Source of the DNA: Liolophura sinensis
Taxonomy: Eukaryota > Mollusca > Polyplacophora > Chitonida > Chitonidae
Direction: 5' to 3'
Length of the DNA: 64,000 nucleotides
Assembly (NCBI RefSeq): GCF_032854445.1
Contig: NC_088295.1
Location: 17,407,385 to 17,471,384 of the forward strand
A program made the translations under genes and the position numbers. Positions 50,015 to 60,065 of this stretch are shown here, one piece after another (the stretch's first letter is position 1; each line of letters starts with the position of its first letter). A model generated the notes under the pieces. That model saw nothing but the letters and a program-made list of their open reading frames with translations. It searched no databases and was not told where the DNA came from.

Positions 50015-50638
50015 GTACTCCCCTAACATCATACTGGGTCATTTCAAAGGATGTTAAACTGTGTAATACTGATATGACCATGACCTGCGGTGGCCGAATG
50101 TTTACCGCTCCAACCTAGTGAGCTGCAAACCCGTGTTCAATGCTGAGTTGGATTTTGGGTCGTTTCAAAAGATTTTAAGCTGATCGATATCGGTATGCCC
50201 TTCACCCGCGACGGCCGAAAGCTTACAGCTCATACCTAGCAAGCTGCAAACCCGTGTCCAATGCTGAGTTGGATTTTGGGTTGTTCCAAAAGGTTTTAAG
50301 CGGATCGATATCTGTATGTCCCTGACCTGCGATTGCCGAACGCTTACAGCTCTCATCTAGCAAGCTGGAAACCCATGTTCAAGGCTGGGTTGGATTCTGG
50401 GTAGTTTCAAAACATGTTAAATTGAGCGTTATTGGTATGTACCTAACCTTCGGTGGTCGAATGTTTAACGCTCCCGCCTAGTAAGCTGGAAACCCATGTT
50501 CAAGGCTGGGTTGAATTCTAGGTCATTTCAAGACATTTTAAACCGGTCGATATTGGCATGTCCCTTACCTACTGTGGCCAAATGTTTACTACTCCCATCA
50601 AGTAAGCTGGAAACCCGTGTTCAAGGATGAGCTGGAGT

Positions 50639-51205
50639 GTAAGGGTACCACTATCGGAGAGTAAAAATGAGAAACAACTGGCTTATTTAACTCTCAGATC
50701 AGCGTAGGCCTTACACAAGATATCTAGTATCTGACAGCGTCCAAATCCTGATGGAATATTCCAGCTTCCAAAGGCGAGTCAGTTCACGTAAATATAGAAT
50801 CCTCAGTTACGATGAATTCCTCTGCGTGTGAATGTGTAACTTCTCCAGGCGGACAGGTTGACAGTAACGTCCGTGATGCCGAGCTATCGATGTATGTCGC
50901 CTCAGAAATATACATAGTCACTTTCAGGGTAAACTGGGATGAAATGTACCTAATGGCACAAAGAAACACAAGCTCCAAATTACCGTCTCGCAAAAATATC
51001 AAGTGACGAAATATAAGTTCACAAAGTACTCTGTACAAAAAAATGGAGTATAAATGACGAATGTCGAATGGCGTGAAAGCCGATATCTCCAAACCCAGCA
51101 AAATCCTTCAAAGTGAATAACAGTAAATATGGCTGCTCTCAAAAGGACTTGAGTAAATGACTGCTTACAAGTGGACTTGAATGAATGACTACGAACTTCA
51201 CAACT
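50639..51205 (-). mobile_element. Dispersed 0.7-kb element, copy 2, inside the 121-bp array
   Basis: Homologous to 20,112-20,845 from ctatcggagagtaaa at the left to cacaactccgt at the right. It lacks about 130 bp present in copy 1 and has a small duplication near 51,145-51,190 (gtggacttga..). Satellite resumes about 80 bp further along the unit after the element, so insertion was accompanied by loss, or the borders are slightly misplaced. Confidence 0.65.
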
Positions 51206-51409
51206 CCGTCGCTCCCACCTAATAATCTAGATTCGCGTATTCAAGACCGAGTCGGATTCTGGGTCGTTTCAAATTATTTTAAACTGAGCAACATTGGTAT
51301 ATCCCTGATCTGCGGTGACCGAATGTTTACTGCTCCCACCTGTTAAGCTGGAAACCCATGTTCAAGTCCGCTGGAGTACGAGTCAGATTATAAAACTTGA
51401 GCAATACTG

Positions 51410-51890
51410 GCACTTTCCACCACCAGGGTAGTGGCACTTTCAAACACCAGAGTGGTAGCACTTCCAGCACCAGAGTGGTGGCAATTTCCAGCACCTGGAT
51501 GGTGACGTTCTTAAGCATCAGGATGGTGGCACTTTCCAGCACCAGGCTGGTGGCACTTTCCAACATCAGGGTGGTAGCACTTCCAGAACAAGGGTGGTGG
51601 CACTTCCAACACCAGGGTGGTAGCACTCCCAGCACCAGGGTGGTGGCACTTCCAACATCAGGGTGGTAGCACTTCCAGCACCAGGGTGATGGCACTTCCA
51701 ACACCAGGGTGGTAGCACTTCTAGCACTAGGATGGTGGCACGATTCAGCACCTGGGTGGTTACGATCTTCAGCTTCAGGATGGTAGCACTTCCAGCACCA
51801 GGGTGGTGGCGCTCTTCAGCATCAGGGTGGTGGACCTTTTCAGCACCTGGGTGGTGACACTTCTCATCACCAGGGTGGTGGAATTATTAC
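51410..51890. repeat. 23-bp minisatellite nested in the 121-bp array
   Basis: About 20 units of gtggtagcacttccagcacc plus agg. Flanks on both sides are 121-bp-array sequence (gagcaatactgg left, gaacaatactgg right), so the 23-bp array arose within a unit. Frames on both strands (for example 51,327-51,704 minus) are repeat by-products. Confidence 0.93.
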
Positions 51891-52045
51891 CACCCCCCAC
51901 TTAAGCCAAGCTTGAAATTATTGTTCTCGCCTGAGTCAGATTATGAGCCCGGTTATAAGACTTTAAACTGAACAATACTGGTGCTTCTCAGAACCGAGCT
52001 GACCGATTGGTTTCACCAAGCAAGCTCAAACGCCGATTTGCGCGA

Positions 52046-54214
52046 CAAGCAAAGATAGACAAAGTATTGCATTGTCAAACCTTTGGACTACCGATCTGAA
52101 CTTGGATTTTACCTTAGGACTAGTCTAATTTGTCCAGGGTTAGTGGACATCAAGAAGAAACCATTTTACCTATTGTAGCCCGGCGTTACAGTATGTTGTA
52201 CTATATATCTTACAAAAAAGATAGAGAAATAAGACTTAAGATGTCTTGTGAAAGAGGGCCCAGAGCAGCTAAACCGAGACATACCACGGGCTGACACAGG
52301 CGATAAGCCCGCCAACTGTAAAGATGCAACGCTACACGCCCAATCTACCTTTGTTAGAGGTATACTAAAAACCAACTGGCAGTGTATCCATACTTTCGCA
52401 GTACTGATGTCACCAAGATGATACTGATCTGGAATGAATAGTTGACGCATTTTGAATCGAATATAACCACCACGTTAGGAGGATAAAAGTGTTTATCCTA
52501 AATTTTATTTCACCAATTTTACTCATTTTGGTAGTCTATAAATACTATATAATCTATCGGTAAAAAAACATGACATGTTTTTTGACCTAAAAAAATTTTC
52601 ATCAGCTGCTTTTTTTTTTCTTTTGCATACGATTTCACTCTAAGTTTTACATTAATCCTATTATATTACTGTACACCGTACCAAATTCTCTGATATCATC
52701 ACTGGAACTTTGCTTGTGAGAGCAGTGAAAACGACCGATCACAACGCTGAGCAATAAAAGTAGATATTATAAGACTACATGGTAGTTCCAGTGACGCAGT
52801 AGATTAGCGCAAAGAAAAAAAAACAAGAGGCTGATATTTAACAAAATATTCCATTTAGATTTCTGTGTAATTCACGAACAGAAACAATGTTCACTTGAAT
52901 GAAAAATGCAAATAAATTAAGATGCAAATCGTTTCTACCTTGCTCCTAATACATAGACATTATGAAGTTGTATAGTTATCTATCTGTATATCTATATCTT
53001 ACTAAAACACACAATACCATTTATGCAAATTAAAAATACGTAAAAGACTTGCCAATACATATCTACATAATAATCTACCATTCAGTCCACCTCCACCACT
53101 AAGCTACCATAGCCGTATTTTAATCCACTGGCTAAAGAAAAATCATCTTTTTTTTTCATAAATTATATTGAAAACCTTTCCGTGTGTTTGACAAATAAGA
53201 TCTACTCTACAATATGCTGACGGGAAAACCTCTTTAAAAAAATAAAAACAACAAGCGTATTTATGAAACAATTCACGTATGCATAGATTTACTTATGTAG
53301 GACTACACACTAAAACAAATGTTTCGATTATAAACACATTTCTGCTACACTAAATGAATGCTTCCAGGTGTTCATTTATACAGATAATGTTTATTAACGA
53401 AATGTGTTTATTATAGCAAACATATGAAACACTAATATTTTAATGTGATGAATATTGAGTAACCAATCGATATACACGTAAAAGTGTTTATTATGTAAAC
53501 ATATCTTCATAAACACTTTTTACATGCTTATCGGCTTGCTACAATTAATAACACAATGTTTACTGGACTATTTATGTTCATCGAAAATATCTCCCGCAAT
53601 TCACGTTTACTGTAATAAAACAATCTTTAATTACTAAACAGTCTTTATGATTAAACATCAGGACGTATTTATTAAGTGTAAATGAATGGTGTTTATAAAC
53701 GAAACACTTGTTTTTTGCGTGTCCGATGAGTGAATACAGAAAACATTCACAATGTCATCAAACATTTTAGCAGCTCCACAATTATAGTTTGAAATGAGAG
53801 AAGATGTCAAACACTTGCTGAATGTTTGAAATATCACAAAGATGCAAAACATAAATATCTCTTTGGGAGTATGTATCAATAAATAGCCTGGCCTACTATA
53901 ACTTAAAAGATCAACATAAATCTCAGGTTGATGGGTGTAAGAAACATTTGGATGAAGAAGACGATGGTGTCAATGAAAATGGCGGAGAAAATTGATGCTC
54001 GAGATTGTTTGGATGTCCGAAAACAAGCACAGTAATGCGCTGTTGCTTATAAAACATTTCAATCGAGTTGCTTGCAAGGACTAAGAATTCTGCCAAGTTT
54101 GGAATAATTTCACATACTTGATTTCTCAATAAATAAATGTAAATGGGTTACAAACATGCATCCAAATTTCTTATACTACCCACAAAAAGGTGGTTTCTCG
54201 AAAACTGTATCAAG
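52046..54214. other. AT-rich intergenic stretch
   Basis: No gene recognised. 53,340-53,700 is dense in TGTTTA/TAAACA words (atgtttactgg, tgtaaacatat, ataaacactt, acgtttactg). Confidence 0.55.
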
Positions 54215-54655
54215 GAGAGCCGATTGCAACTGTTTCCACCAAATAAATTCTTTCCTTATACCCTCTGGGCAGTTGTAGATAACGATTATTTCCCCGGCAT
54301 AAATCTGTGCTATTTCTGTATACCTTTTGACAGTTGTACATTACAACTATTTCCACCAAACAGAGGATTTTTCTGCATACCTTCTGGGCAGCTGTAGATT
54401 ACGACTACTTTCACCAAATAAACTCATGATCATTCTGCATACCTTCTGGGCAGCTGTAGATTACGACTACTTTCACCAAATAAACTCATGATCATTCTGC
54501 ATACCTTCTGGGCAGCTGTAGATTACGACTACTTTCACCAAATAAACTCATGATCATTCTGCATACCTTCTGGGCAGCTGTAGATTACGACTACTTTCAC
54601 CAAATAAACTCATGATCATTCTGTTTACATTCTGGGCAGTTGTAGATCATCTACA
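54215..54655. repeat. 62-bp tandem array
   Basis: aactcatgatcattctgcat then accttctgggcagctgtaga and ttacgactactttcacc repeats at 54,421, 54,483, 54,545 and 54,607 (62 bp). Three or four older, diverged units precede it from about 54,215. The last copies are almost identical. Confidence 0.92.
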
Positions 54656-55016
54656 CAAGAACGTAAGGCGAAAACAGTATCCCACGGCAGATAATTTAGT
54701 TTTAGTTAGTTTTTAGGCATTTATAAACCACGTGTATGCTATACAATAACAACCATGTTTTGCATACTTATTACAGCTATAGAGCAGAATAGTCAAACGC
54801 GTGCCTTGAGTCAGTCAAGACTACTATTTACAAACAGAAGCAAACAGTATTATATTAACTTATGCACACACAGTTTAATGGAGTTTTTTAGGTTTCAACA
54901 TGGCATGAGTTGAGGTTGAGCATTATACACAAATGTCATGTGCTGCATATTTCACAGCCTTTTAAAGGTGCTTGCAGAACTATACAGAACATACACTACA
55001 ATGTAAGGACATAAGC
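54656..55016. other. 3' flank of the elongase gene
   Basis: Downstream (3') flank of the minus-strand elongase. No canonical AATAAA on the minus strand was found close to the stop. Confidence 0.4.
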
Positions 55017-55823
55017 TTAGTTTATCTTCTTTTCTTTAACCTCTTTAGATTTCAAATACGCCTTGTGGAAAAAGTGTGCAAATAAAAGGAAGTAGGTAAA
55101 GTACATAATGGACGACCATACTATGTTTGAATATGTCTGTTGACAGAATCCCCCGTGTTTCTTAACTGAGTACGTCCACACATTGATCGTAACCCCAACC
55201 ACCATCTGCAAAATCTGTGTGCAGGTGATTCCTATCTTCAGGGCCACGGGGATGCGGATGCGGAGGGCGGCCAGTGTATAGTACAGATACACGAAAGAGT
55301 GGGCAATGAAGTTCATACAAATAAACCATCGTCCAGCGGCTGTGTAGTTGGCGTAGCTGAACCAGACGTAGATGAGCACGGTGGCGTGATGATACCAGTG
55401 GAGAAATATCAGAGGTTGTTTGCGTAATACAATGAAGACCGTGTCTCCCAACTCCACTACTTTGGATAACGCAAACAGGGCGGCCCAAGTACTGGCTACT
55501 GGGAAGTTCACGTGGGTGAAATCTATAACACATATGGAATATTCGAAATTGTTTGTTTTCAATACATGGAACATTTCAGGTAAGGAACGCAAAGTACCGA
55601 TTATACTAAAGGTTGCCAAGGCCCCGTTCCAAATGACTCGCGCGACTCGGAGATTGAAGGCAGGGCGGTCACGCATGAGGCGACGCCCGGTGAAAATCAC
55701 TGCGATGTACACAACCGTCAGCAAAATGCTGTCCGTCCATCGCCTCTCGATGTAATTGTGAATGCTTTTCTCACGTGATCCGTTCTCAAAATCGAACACG
55801 ATGGAGTAAGCCCCTGTCGCCAT
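55017..55823 (-). CDS. ELOVL6-like: ELOVL3/6-type very-long-chain fatty-acid elongase (3-ketoacyl-CoA synthase)
   Basis: Complete 268-aa frame; ELOVL family members are about 260-300 aa. Elongases condense malonyl-CoA with acyl-CoA in the ER membrane, the first step of chain elongation. The ELOVL6 branch acts mainly on C12-C16 saturated and monounsaturated acids. Motifs seen: K121-x-x-E124-x-x-D127-T128, the histidine box H142-W-Y-H-H146, M170-N-F-I-A-H-S-F-V-Y-L-Y-Y182, and T200-C-T-Q203-I-L-Q206. Several hydrophobic segments are present, and the lysine-rich end (KEVKEKKIN) resembles ER-retention tails. RKQPLIFLHWYHH and the WSS(I/L)MY segment point to the ELOVL3/6 branch rather than the PUFA elongases. 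No intron interrupts the coding region, although vertebrate ELOVL6 genes have several. The ATG lies 29 nt after a possible acceptor (gctttgcag|). Confidence 0.93.
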   Translation of the reverse strand: MATGAYSIVFDFENGSREKSIHNYIERRWTDSILLTVVYIAVIFTGRRLMRDRPAFNLRVARVIWNGALATFSIIGTLRSLPEMFHVLKTNNFEYSICVIDFTHVNFPVASTWAALFALSKVVELGDTVFIVLRKQPLIFLHWYHHATVLIYVWFSYANYTAAGRWFICMNFIAHSFVYLYYTLAALRIRIPVALKIGITCTQILQMVVGVTINVWTYSVKKHGGFCQQTYSNIVWSSIMYFTYFLLFAHFFHKAYLKSKEVKEKKIN

Positions 55824-57045
55824 GATGATTGCTCAGACTTTTTCCTGCAAAGCTTAGCTGCGTGGCCGGTTAATCCTCTTGGCGAAATCGGCAGTCCCCA
55901 ACAGCGAACAACGCCCTCCTGTAATCAGATATGTGCAAGGTCAGGGCATGTGTACCACATGCAGAGTTACTCTGCTGAACATTTAATGCACTATTAGTTC
56001 ACAACAACTGCCACCCCCACTATGTCTAAAGCCCACAGGGACTACAGATGCATTCAGATCTCAAACGTGTTGAGGAGTTTTCAAAAACGGGGAGGGGGGT
56101 GGAAGCGTGGGGGTGGGGAGACTATTAATGGGCATTTGGCTATAACAGTACATTACAGGCAAGGGCTAGTGGGTCACAAATGTAGCACACTTTTCTCTTA
56201 AAGAGAGACAAAATTGTTATAGTACGTCTACCGTGTCCATGTTGTCTCAGTGGTATCGTCCCCCATAGTGCACATTCCATTTACTGTGCTCTCCACATGT
56301 ATATGCCTCTACATGTTCTTCATCCACTGAGACTGCACAAAGAATGGAGTATTTCAAGTCTCGGTGCTTGAACACGGTTTATCTTTCCTTTACAGAGAAG
56401 ACGTCAGGGGTAAAATAGATAGGCGACTTGTCTCGATAATGAATAATACATGAGAAGGCCAACGGACAACACGGTCATGTAGAGTGGCCAAAATGATTAG
56501 TATGCCTGATTGACCCATAAATAAATTTTAATACATCATCATCATTGTCTTATTAGTCAACAACATACAACGACCGAATGGAAAATGATTAAGTTCAATG
56601 TTGCAACAGAAAAAACTATGTGACGGGATTGTTTTTAACAGAGAAAATATTAGATCACGTACATACGATGTATGTTTACATTTGACACCTCACACCTTAC
56701 ATGCCCGTCTTGGAAAAGGAGACAAAACCAGTTGACTATACACACATATATGCCAAATACTGAAGAGGTGTGTGATTGAAGGGGTTGGTGCTAGAAGATA
56801 TCCGAAATAGCCAGCACAAAACGCCACGTGTTGCATGACGCTAACAACTGTTCCCTTATTTGGTACTGTAATATATATCATTCACGTTCGACGTTTACTT
56901 AACCAGTGGTTTCATCTTCGGGTCATATCCCATGGCCTGCAGATTACATAGTCCAAGTGTTAAATTTAGATAATTCTGTTTGCTTAAGTTTATCGTGACC
57001 TCCGTTGTCTGAGCCAAGCTTGATATAAGTCCGGTCCAGAAAAGG

Positions 57046-57055
57046 CCACGTGACC
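57046..57055. promoter_or_regulatory. E-box ccacgtgacc
   Basis: Contains CACGTG, the core for bHLH-zip factors (USF, MLX-type, SREBP can also use E-boxes). It lies about 1.2 kb upstream of the elongase ATG. Function is inferred only. Confidence 0.3.
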
Positions 57056-57357
57056 GAGCCGCGTGAAACGATGGGTGAACGGCCGATGAGAGCCTGACGA
57101 ACGAGTCACTATTATATTCATTCACATGTGGCTCAACGAGGTCATACGACCGCTGTGTGCTCTCTCTCTCCACAGTGCAACGTCGTGGGAGACTAGCTGA
57201 GTGTGCCAGATGGCGGACGATGTGTCTTGTGACTCGCATGTGTGTAGAGCCAAATGAGGCTGATATAAGGCTATGTTTAACAACACACTATCAGAACAAA
57301 ACGGATAAGAAAATAATGTCACAATTTCTCCGTGCATAAATGGATGCCGAAAGCGCT

Positions 57358-57367
57358 TCACGTGACG
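57358..57367. promoter_or_regulatory. E-box tcacgtgacg
   Basis: Second CACGTGAC site upstream of the elongase, overlapping a CRE-half-like tgacg. Confidence 0.3.
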
Positions 57368-57863
57368 TATTTACCCTTAATTAATGCATCACAACATTCG
57401 TTTCCGCCATATACATGTACAATCCTCCGGTCTGTAAACCGGCATGGTATTAGCTAAGAGTACAATCAGAATGAGGCTTAGAGATACAGTTCCTGCTCCC
57501 ATACATCCCCATCAAAGCTGCACAGCAGTCAAGATTAGCATTTAGGTTAGCATACATGTGTATATATATAGTGAGCCCTCACTGTTGGCCTACATTCCAG
57601 CCATCCCGGAGAAGCACGCCTCGCTCAATACGCCGACATCAGTTTAGTACAGTAGCTTTTTGTAAATACTCTCCACAGATATGAAGTCAAAGTTTGAACA
57701 TAACAATAATGCGGTATAACTCATATCAAAATTGTGCTAGGGCTGTTATCTTACCTATCTCAGCCACGCGAAGGCTCCGAGCTGAGCTTACTGTTTCCTG
57801 GCTACACGCTTTCCTCCCAATGCGAGGCTGGAACAGTTATTTGCTGACAGGAACGCCCGACGG

Positions 57864-57873
57864 GTCACGTGAC
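57864..57873. promoter_or_regulatory. Perfect palindromic E-box gtcacgtgac
   Basis: Ten-base palindrome GTCACGTGAC, the third CACGTGAC site in about 830 bp. It abuts a minus-strand GTGAGT sequence. Confidence 0.35.
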
Positions 57874-58127
57874 TCACCTGTCGCGATGTCAGCGATGTAA
57901 GGCGCAACGAGTGAAGACTTCGTTAGATATTTGCACCCACTGCCGAAGGACAGCCGGACCATGTGGCCGCTCAGGGGTAGACTGTCAAAGTGACAAGGAT
58001 TTAGAGTCTTACGGGGGACAGTATTACCGGACCCTGTGGCATGGGTAGACAATGAGCATGGATGCAAACATTCCCAGTGATAAAACCCGAGTATGCAACA
58101 GCTTGGCGACAGAACATCTCTGCTGTA

Positions 58128-58144
58128 TACTCACCTGTCGCCAT
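58128..58144 (-). other. ATGGCGACAG followed by a GTGAGTA donor
   Basis: On the minus strand aaaacaATGGCGACAG is followed by GTGAGTATAC. The same ten bases begin the elongase coding region (ATGGCGACAGGGGC). Read through, the start gives M-A-T-G-E-Y-T against M-A-T-G-A-Y-S of the elongase. A further near copy (ATCGCGACAG|GTGAGT) lies at 57,873-57,888. It could be an alternative first exon, a relic of a duplicated elongase, or chance. Confidence 0.3.
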
Positions 58145-59240
58145 TGTTTTGATAAAAAGCCAAATTTATTAATGGGATGCCGAAACCCAAGGTGAGGACA
58201 ATGTACATACACATATAACACCATTCCAGCGAGACGTTCGGTAACAGTGTACACAGTTATATCTGACCCGCTGTATAAAGAATAAAGCCCGGCATACTCT
58301 CGGTTGTGAGTCGCCGAGTGGTCAATATGCAGAAATTAGGAGCACAGTGGGCTAGTGTTCAACAGCCGATATATATAGGGCCTGTATGCATGTGTGTGGG
58401 TAGATTGAATGTGTCAGGATTGAGTGTATATGTATGCAATCTGTTTGATCTGACAGTAGAACCATTCGATCCGATCAGCCTTTATGAGCAGTCTTGGTAA
58501 GATCATGGGAGTATGACAACAGATAGCTTTTTGACTGGCCACCGTAGCTTAATTGTAGCTGATGACTGACAATATATCAGCTAAAATGCATGGTTATCCA
58601 AAACGCTTTAGCTGGACAGGGATAACTGTATAGTAAAATTAAAAGTAGTTGGGCACCATGGCGCATCTCTGGTCTGATACATTTCTTTTGTGATTCTCAC
58701 AGCATGGTCATTAAATTCCAGTTGCCACAAACTGTGATCTGCATATACTGCTCGGCGTTATTGCTCGGAAACTTTCACTGTGAAACATATTTATTACGTT
58801 TCAAGTCCCATAGGCCTATACTAGCTGTAGTATGTGATGTGAAGCTATAGGCCTACACAAAGATGACCCGGGGTAAGACGGCTTCATGCTTCAAAGGTAT
58901 ATACACGTCAGTAAGAAAGCGCACAGTTGTGTCTTACGCTCTTTTAAATCATGTGTACGTATATAACAAAAAGCAGTGTTAACTTCAAACTGTTTATAAT
59001 TAAGCCCTTGTTCCGCTTCGCTGGGCTAAATCCTCTCCGTACAAAATTGCATTTATCAACTACTGACATGTCCCTTGCAGGTCTATAGATAGAGTTGATT
59101 ATTCTACGTGTACATTGCATAATACAAGTATTATTAAAACAGCTACGAAGATCGAAATGACACCAATTATTTAAATCCTTTATTAATCAAGGTAGAAAAT
59201 GACTAATGCTTGGGTTTGTGAGATATGCTGTATGTTTCGA

Positions 59241-59659
59241 TCAATTTGAATTTGATCATGAATTTGTTATTTATTTATTTGACGGTTATCTCACGCCATA
59301 CTCGAGAATGTATATATACTCACGCTTTAATACTTTGAATATTTTTAAAATACAAAATACATTCAAAGTATTAAAGTGTGAATCACTTCAACGAAGATAA
59401 CGCTTAGATGACATTATATTATATAATATGTCATGTAAGTGTTATATTCGTTGATGTGACATGTCATGTAAGTGTTATCTTCGTTGATGTGACACACACT
59501 TTAATACTTTGAATATTTTTAAATATGATAAATGCGGTTACTTCGGGGTTTCCTCCACCTTTAAACTTACCGCCATCGTATAAATTAAACATTCTCGAGT
59601 TTGGCGTGAGATAACCGTCAAATAAATAAATAACAAATTCATGTTCAAATTCAAATTGA
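59241..59659. mobile_element. Fold-back element with SINE-tail-like arms
   Basis: Outer arms of 70 bp (59,241-59,310 and 59,590-59,659) are reverse complements with about two mismatches. They contain ttatttatttatttgacggt. The interior has nested inverted copies: ttaatactttgaat/attcaaagtattaa, and acgaagataacgctta against taagtgttatcttcgt. It also has a central palindrome around tatattatataata. There is no protein frame. The arm end resembles family-1 SINE tails (gccatactcgagaatg compared with gccgtactcaagaata). Confidence 0.85.
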
Positions 59660-59671
59660 TGTGTGTATCAT

Positions 59672-59693
59672 ATGTGTGTGTGTGTGTGTGTGT
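59672..59693. repeat. (TG)n microsatellite
   Basis: About eleven TG dinucleotides right beside the fold-back element. Confidence 0.95.
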
Positions 59694-59832
59694 CATCTAA
59701 TGCCCGTAGTAACCACATTTGACTCGACCCAGGAAATGAATTTGAATTCATAACTTCATTAGCCATGGGCTAGATTTGAGGCATGGGTGTAATTTACTCA
59801 ACTAGTAATGGTCTCTACTTAGAGACATTATT

Positions 59833-60065
59833 ACATTGGTGTTTTACTCTGTACTCAAGAATATTTCACGTATACGACAGCGGCCACCATTATGGTGGGA
59901 GGAAACTGGGCACAAGCCGGGGGAGACCCACGACCACCCGAAGGTTGCTGACAGACCTTTCCACAAGCCAGCATGGGCTGGAATTGAACTCACAGCGATC
60001 GCATTGGTGAGAGGCTCCAGGGTCATGGCGCCGGCGTGCTAACCACCTCGTCCACGGAGCCCCCC
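59833..60065 (-). mobile_element. Family-1 SINE, almost complete
   Basis: Minus-strand copy. It has rc tail attggtgttttactctgtac, body (aagaatatttcacgtatacg, gtgggaggaaactgggcaca, gacccacgaccacccgaagg), rc B-box (ttgaactcacagcgatcgca) and rc head (gtgctaaccacctcgtccac, ggagccccc). Only the poly(AAATA) tail is missing. Confidence 0.9.

Larger units (their letters stand above)
50085..52045. repeat. 121-bp tandem array with tRNA/SINE-like units
   Basis: The phrase ttggattttgggtcgttt recurs at 50,148, 50,269, 50,390 and 50,511, and in weaker form at 50,632, exactly 121 bp apart. Each unit holds a tRNA-head-like segment (ggtggccgaatgtttaacgc, then about 40 nt on gtgttcaaggctggg). This is followed by gggtcatttcaaaa, also seen in the SINE at 63.3 kb. 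Units resume at about 51,205-51,400 and a diverged one at about 51,930-52,045. The array is broken by a dispersed element (50,639-51,205) and a 23-bp minisatellite (51,410-51,890). Confidence 0.85.
55824..59240. other. Upstream region of the elongase, no other gene recognised
   Basis: Contains a G-rich patch (56,085-56,125), three CACGTGAC E-boxes (57,046, 57,359, 57,864) and an ATG-plus-donor look-alike of the elongase start (58,128-58,144). Frames up to 114 aa on the minus strand have no known domain. Confidence 0.5.

Noticed and set aside
49804-50081. N-terminal 93 residues of the long minus-strand frame that contains the RT
   Set aside because: They run through a GT/G-rich microsatellite (VRVCVCVGGGG) and a local duplication and show no RT motif. 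It is chance open frame joined to the truncated element.
51327-51751. Frames of 61-125 aa on both strands with W/H/P-rich repeats
   Set aside because: Direct translation of the 23-bp minisatellite; open on both strands at once.
55162-55755. Frames of 111-123 aa overlapping the elongase
   Set aside because: Alternative-frame shadows of the ELOVL coding region.
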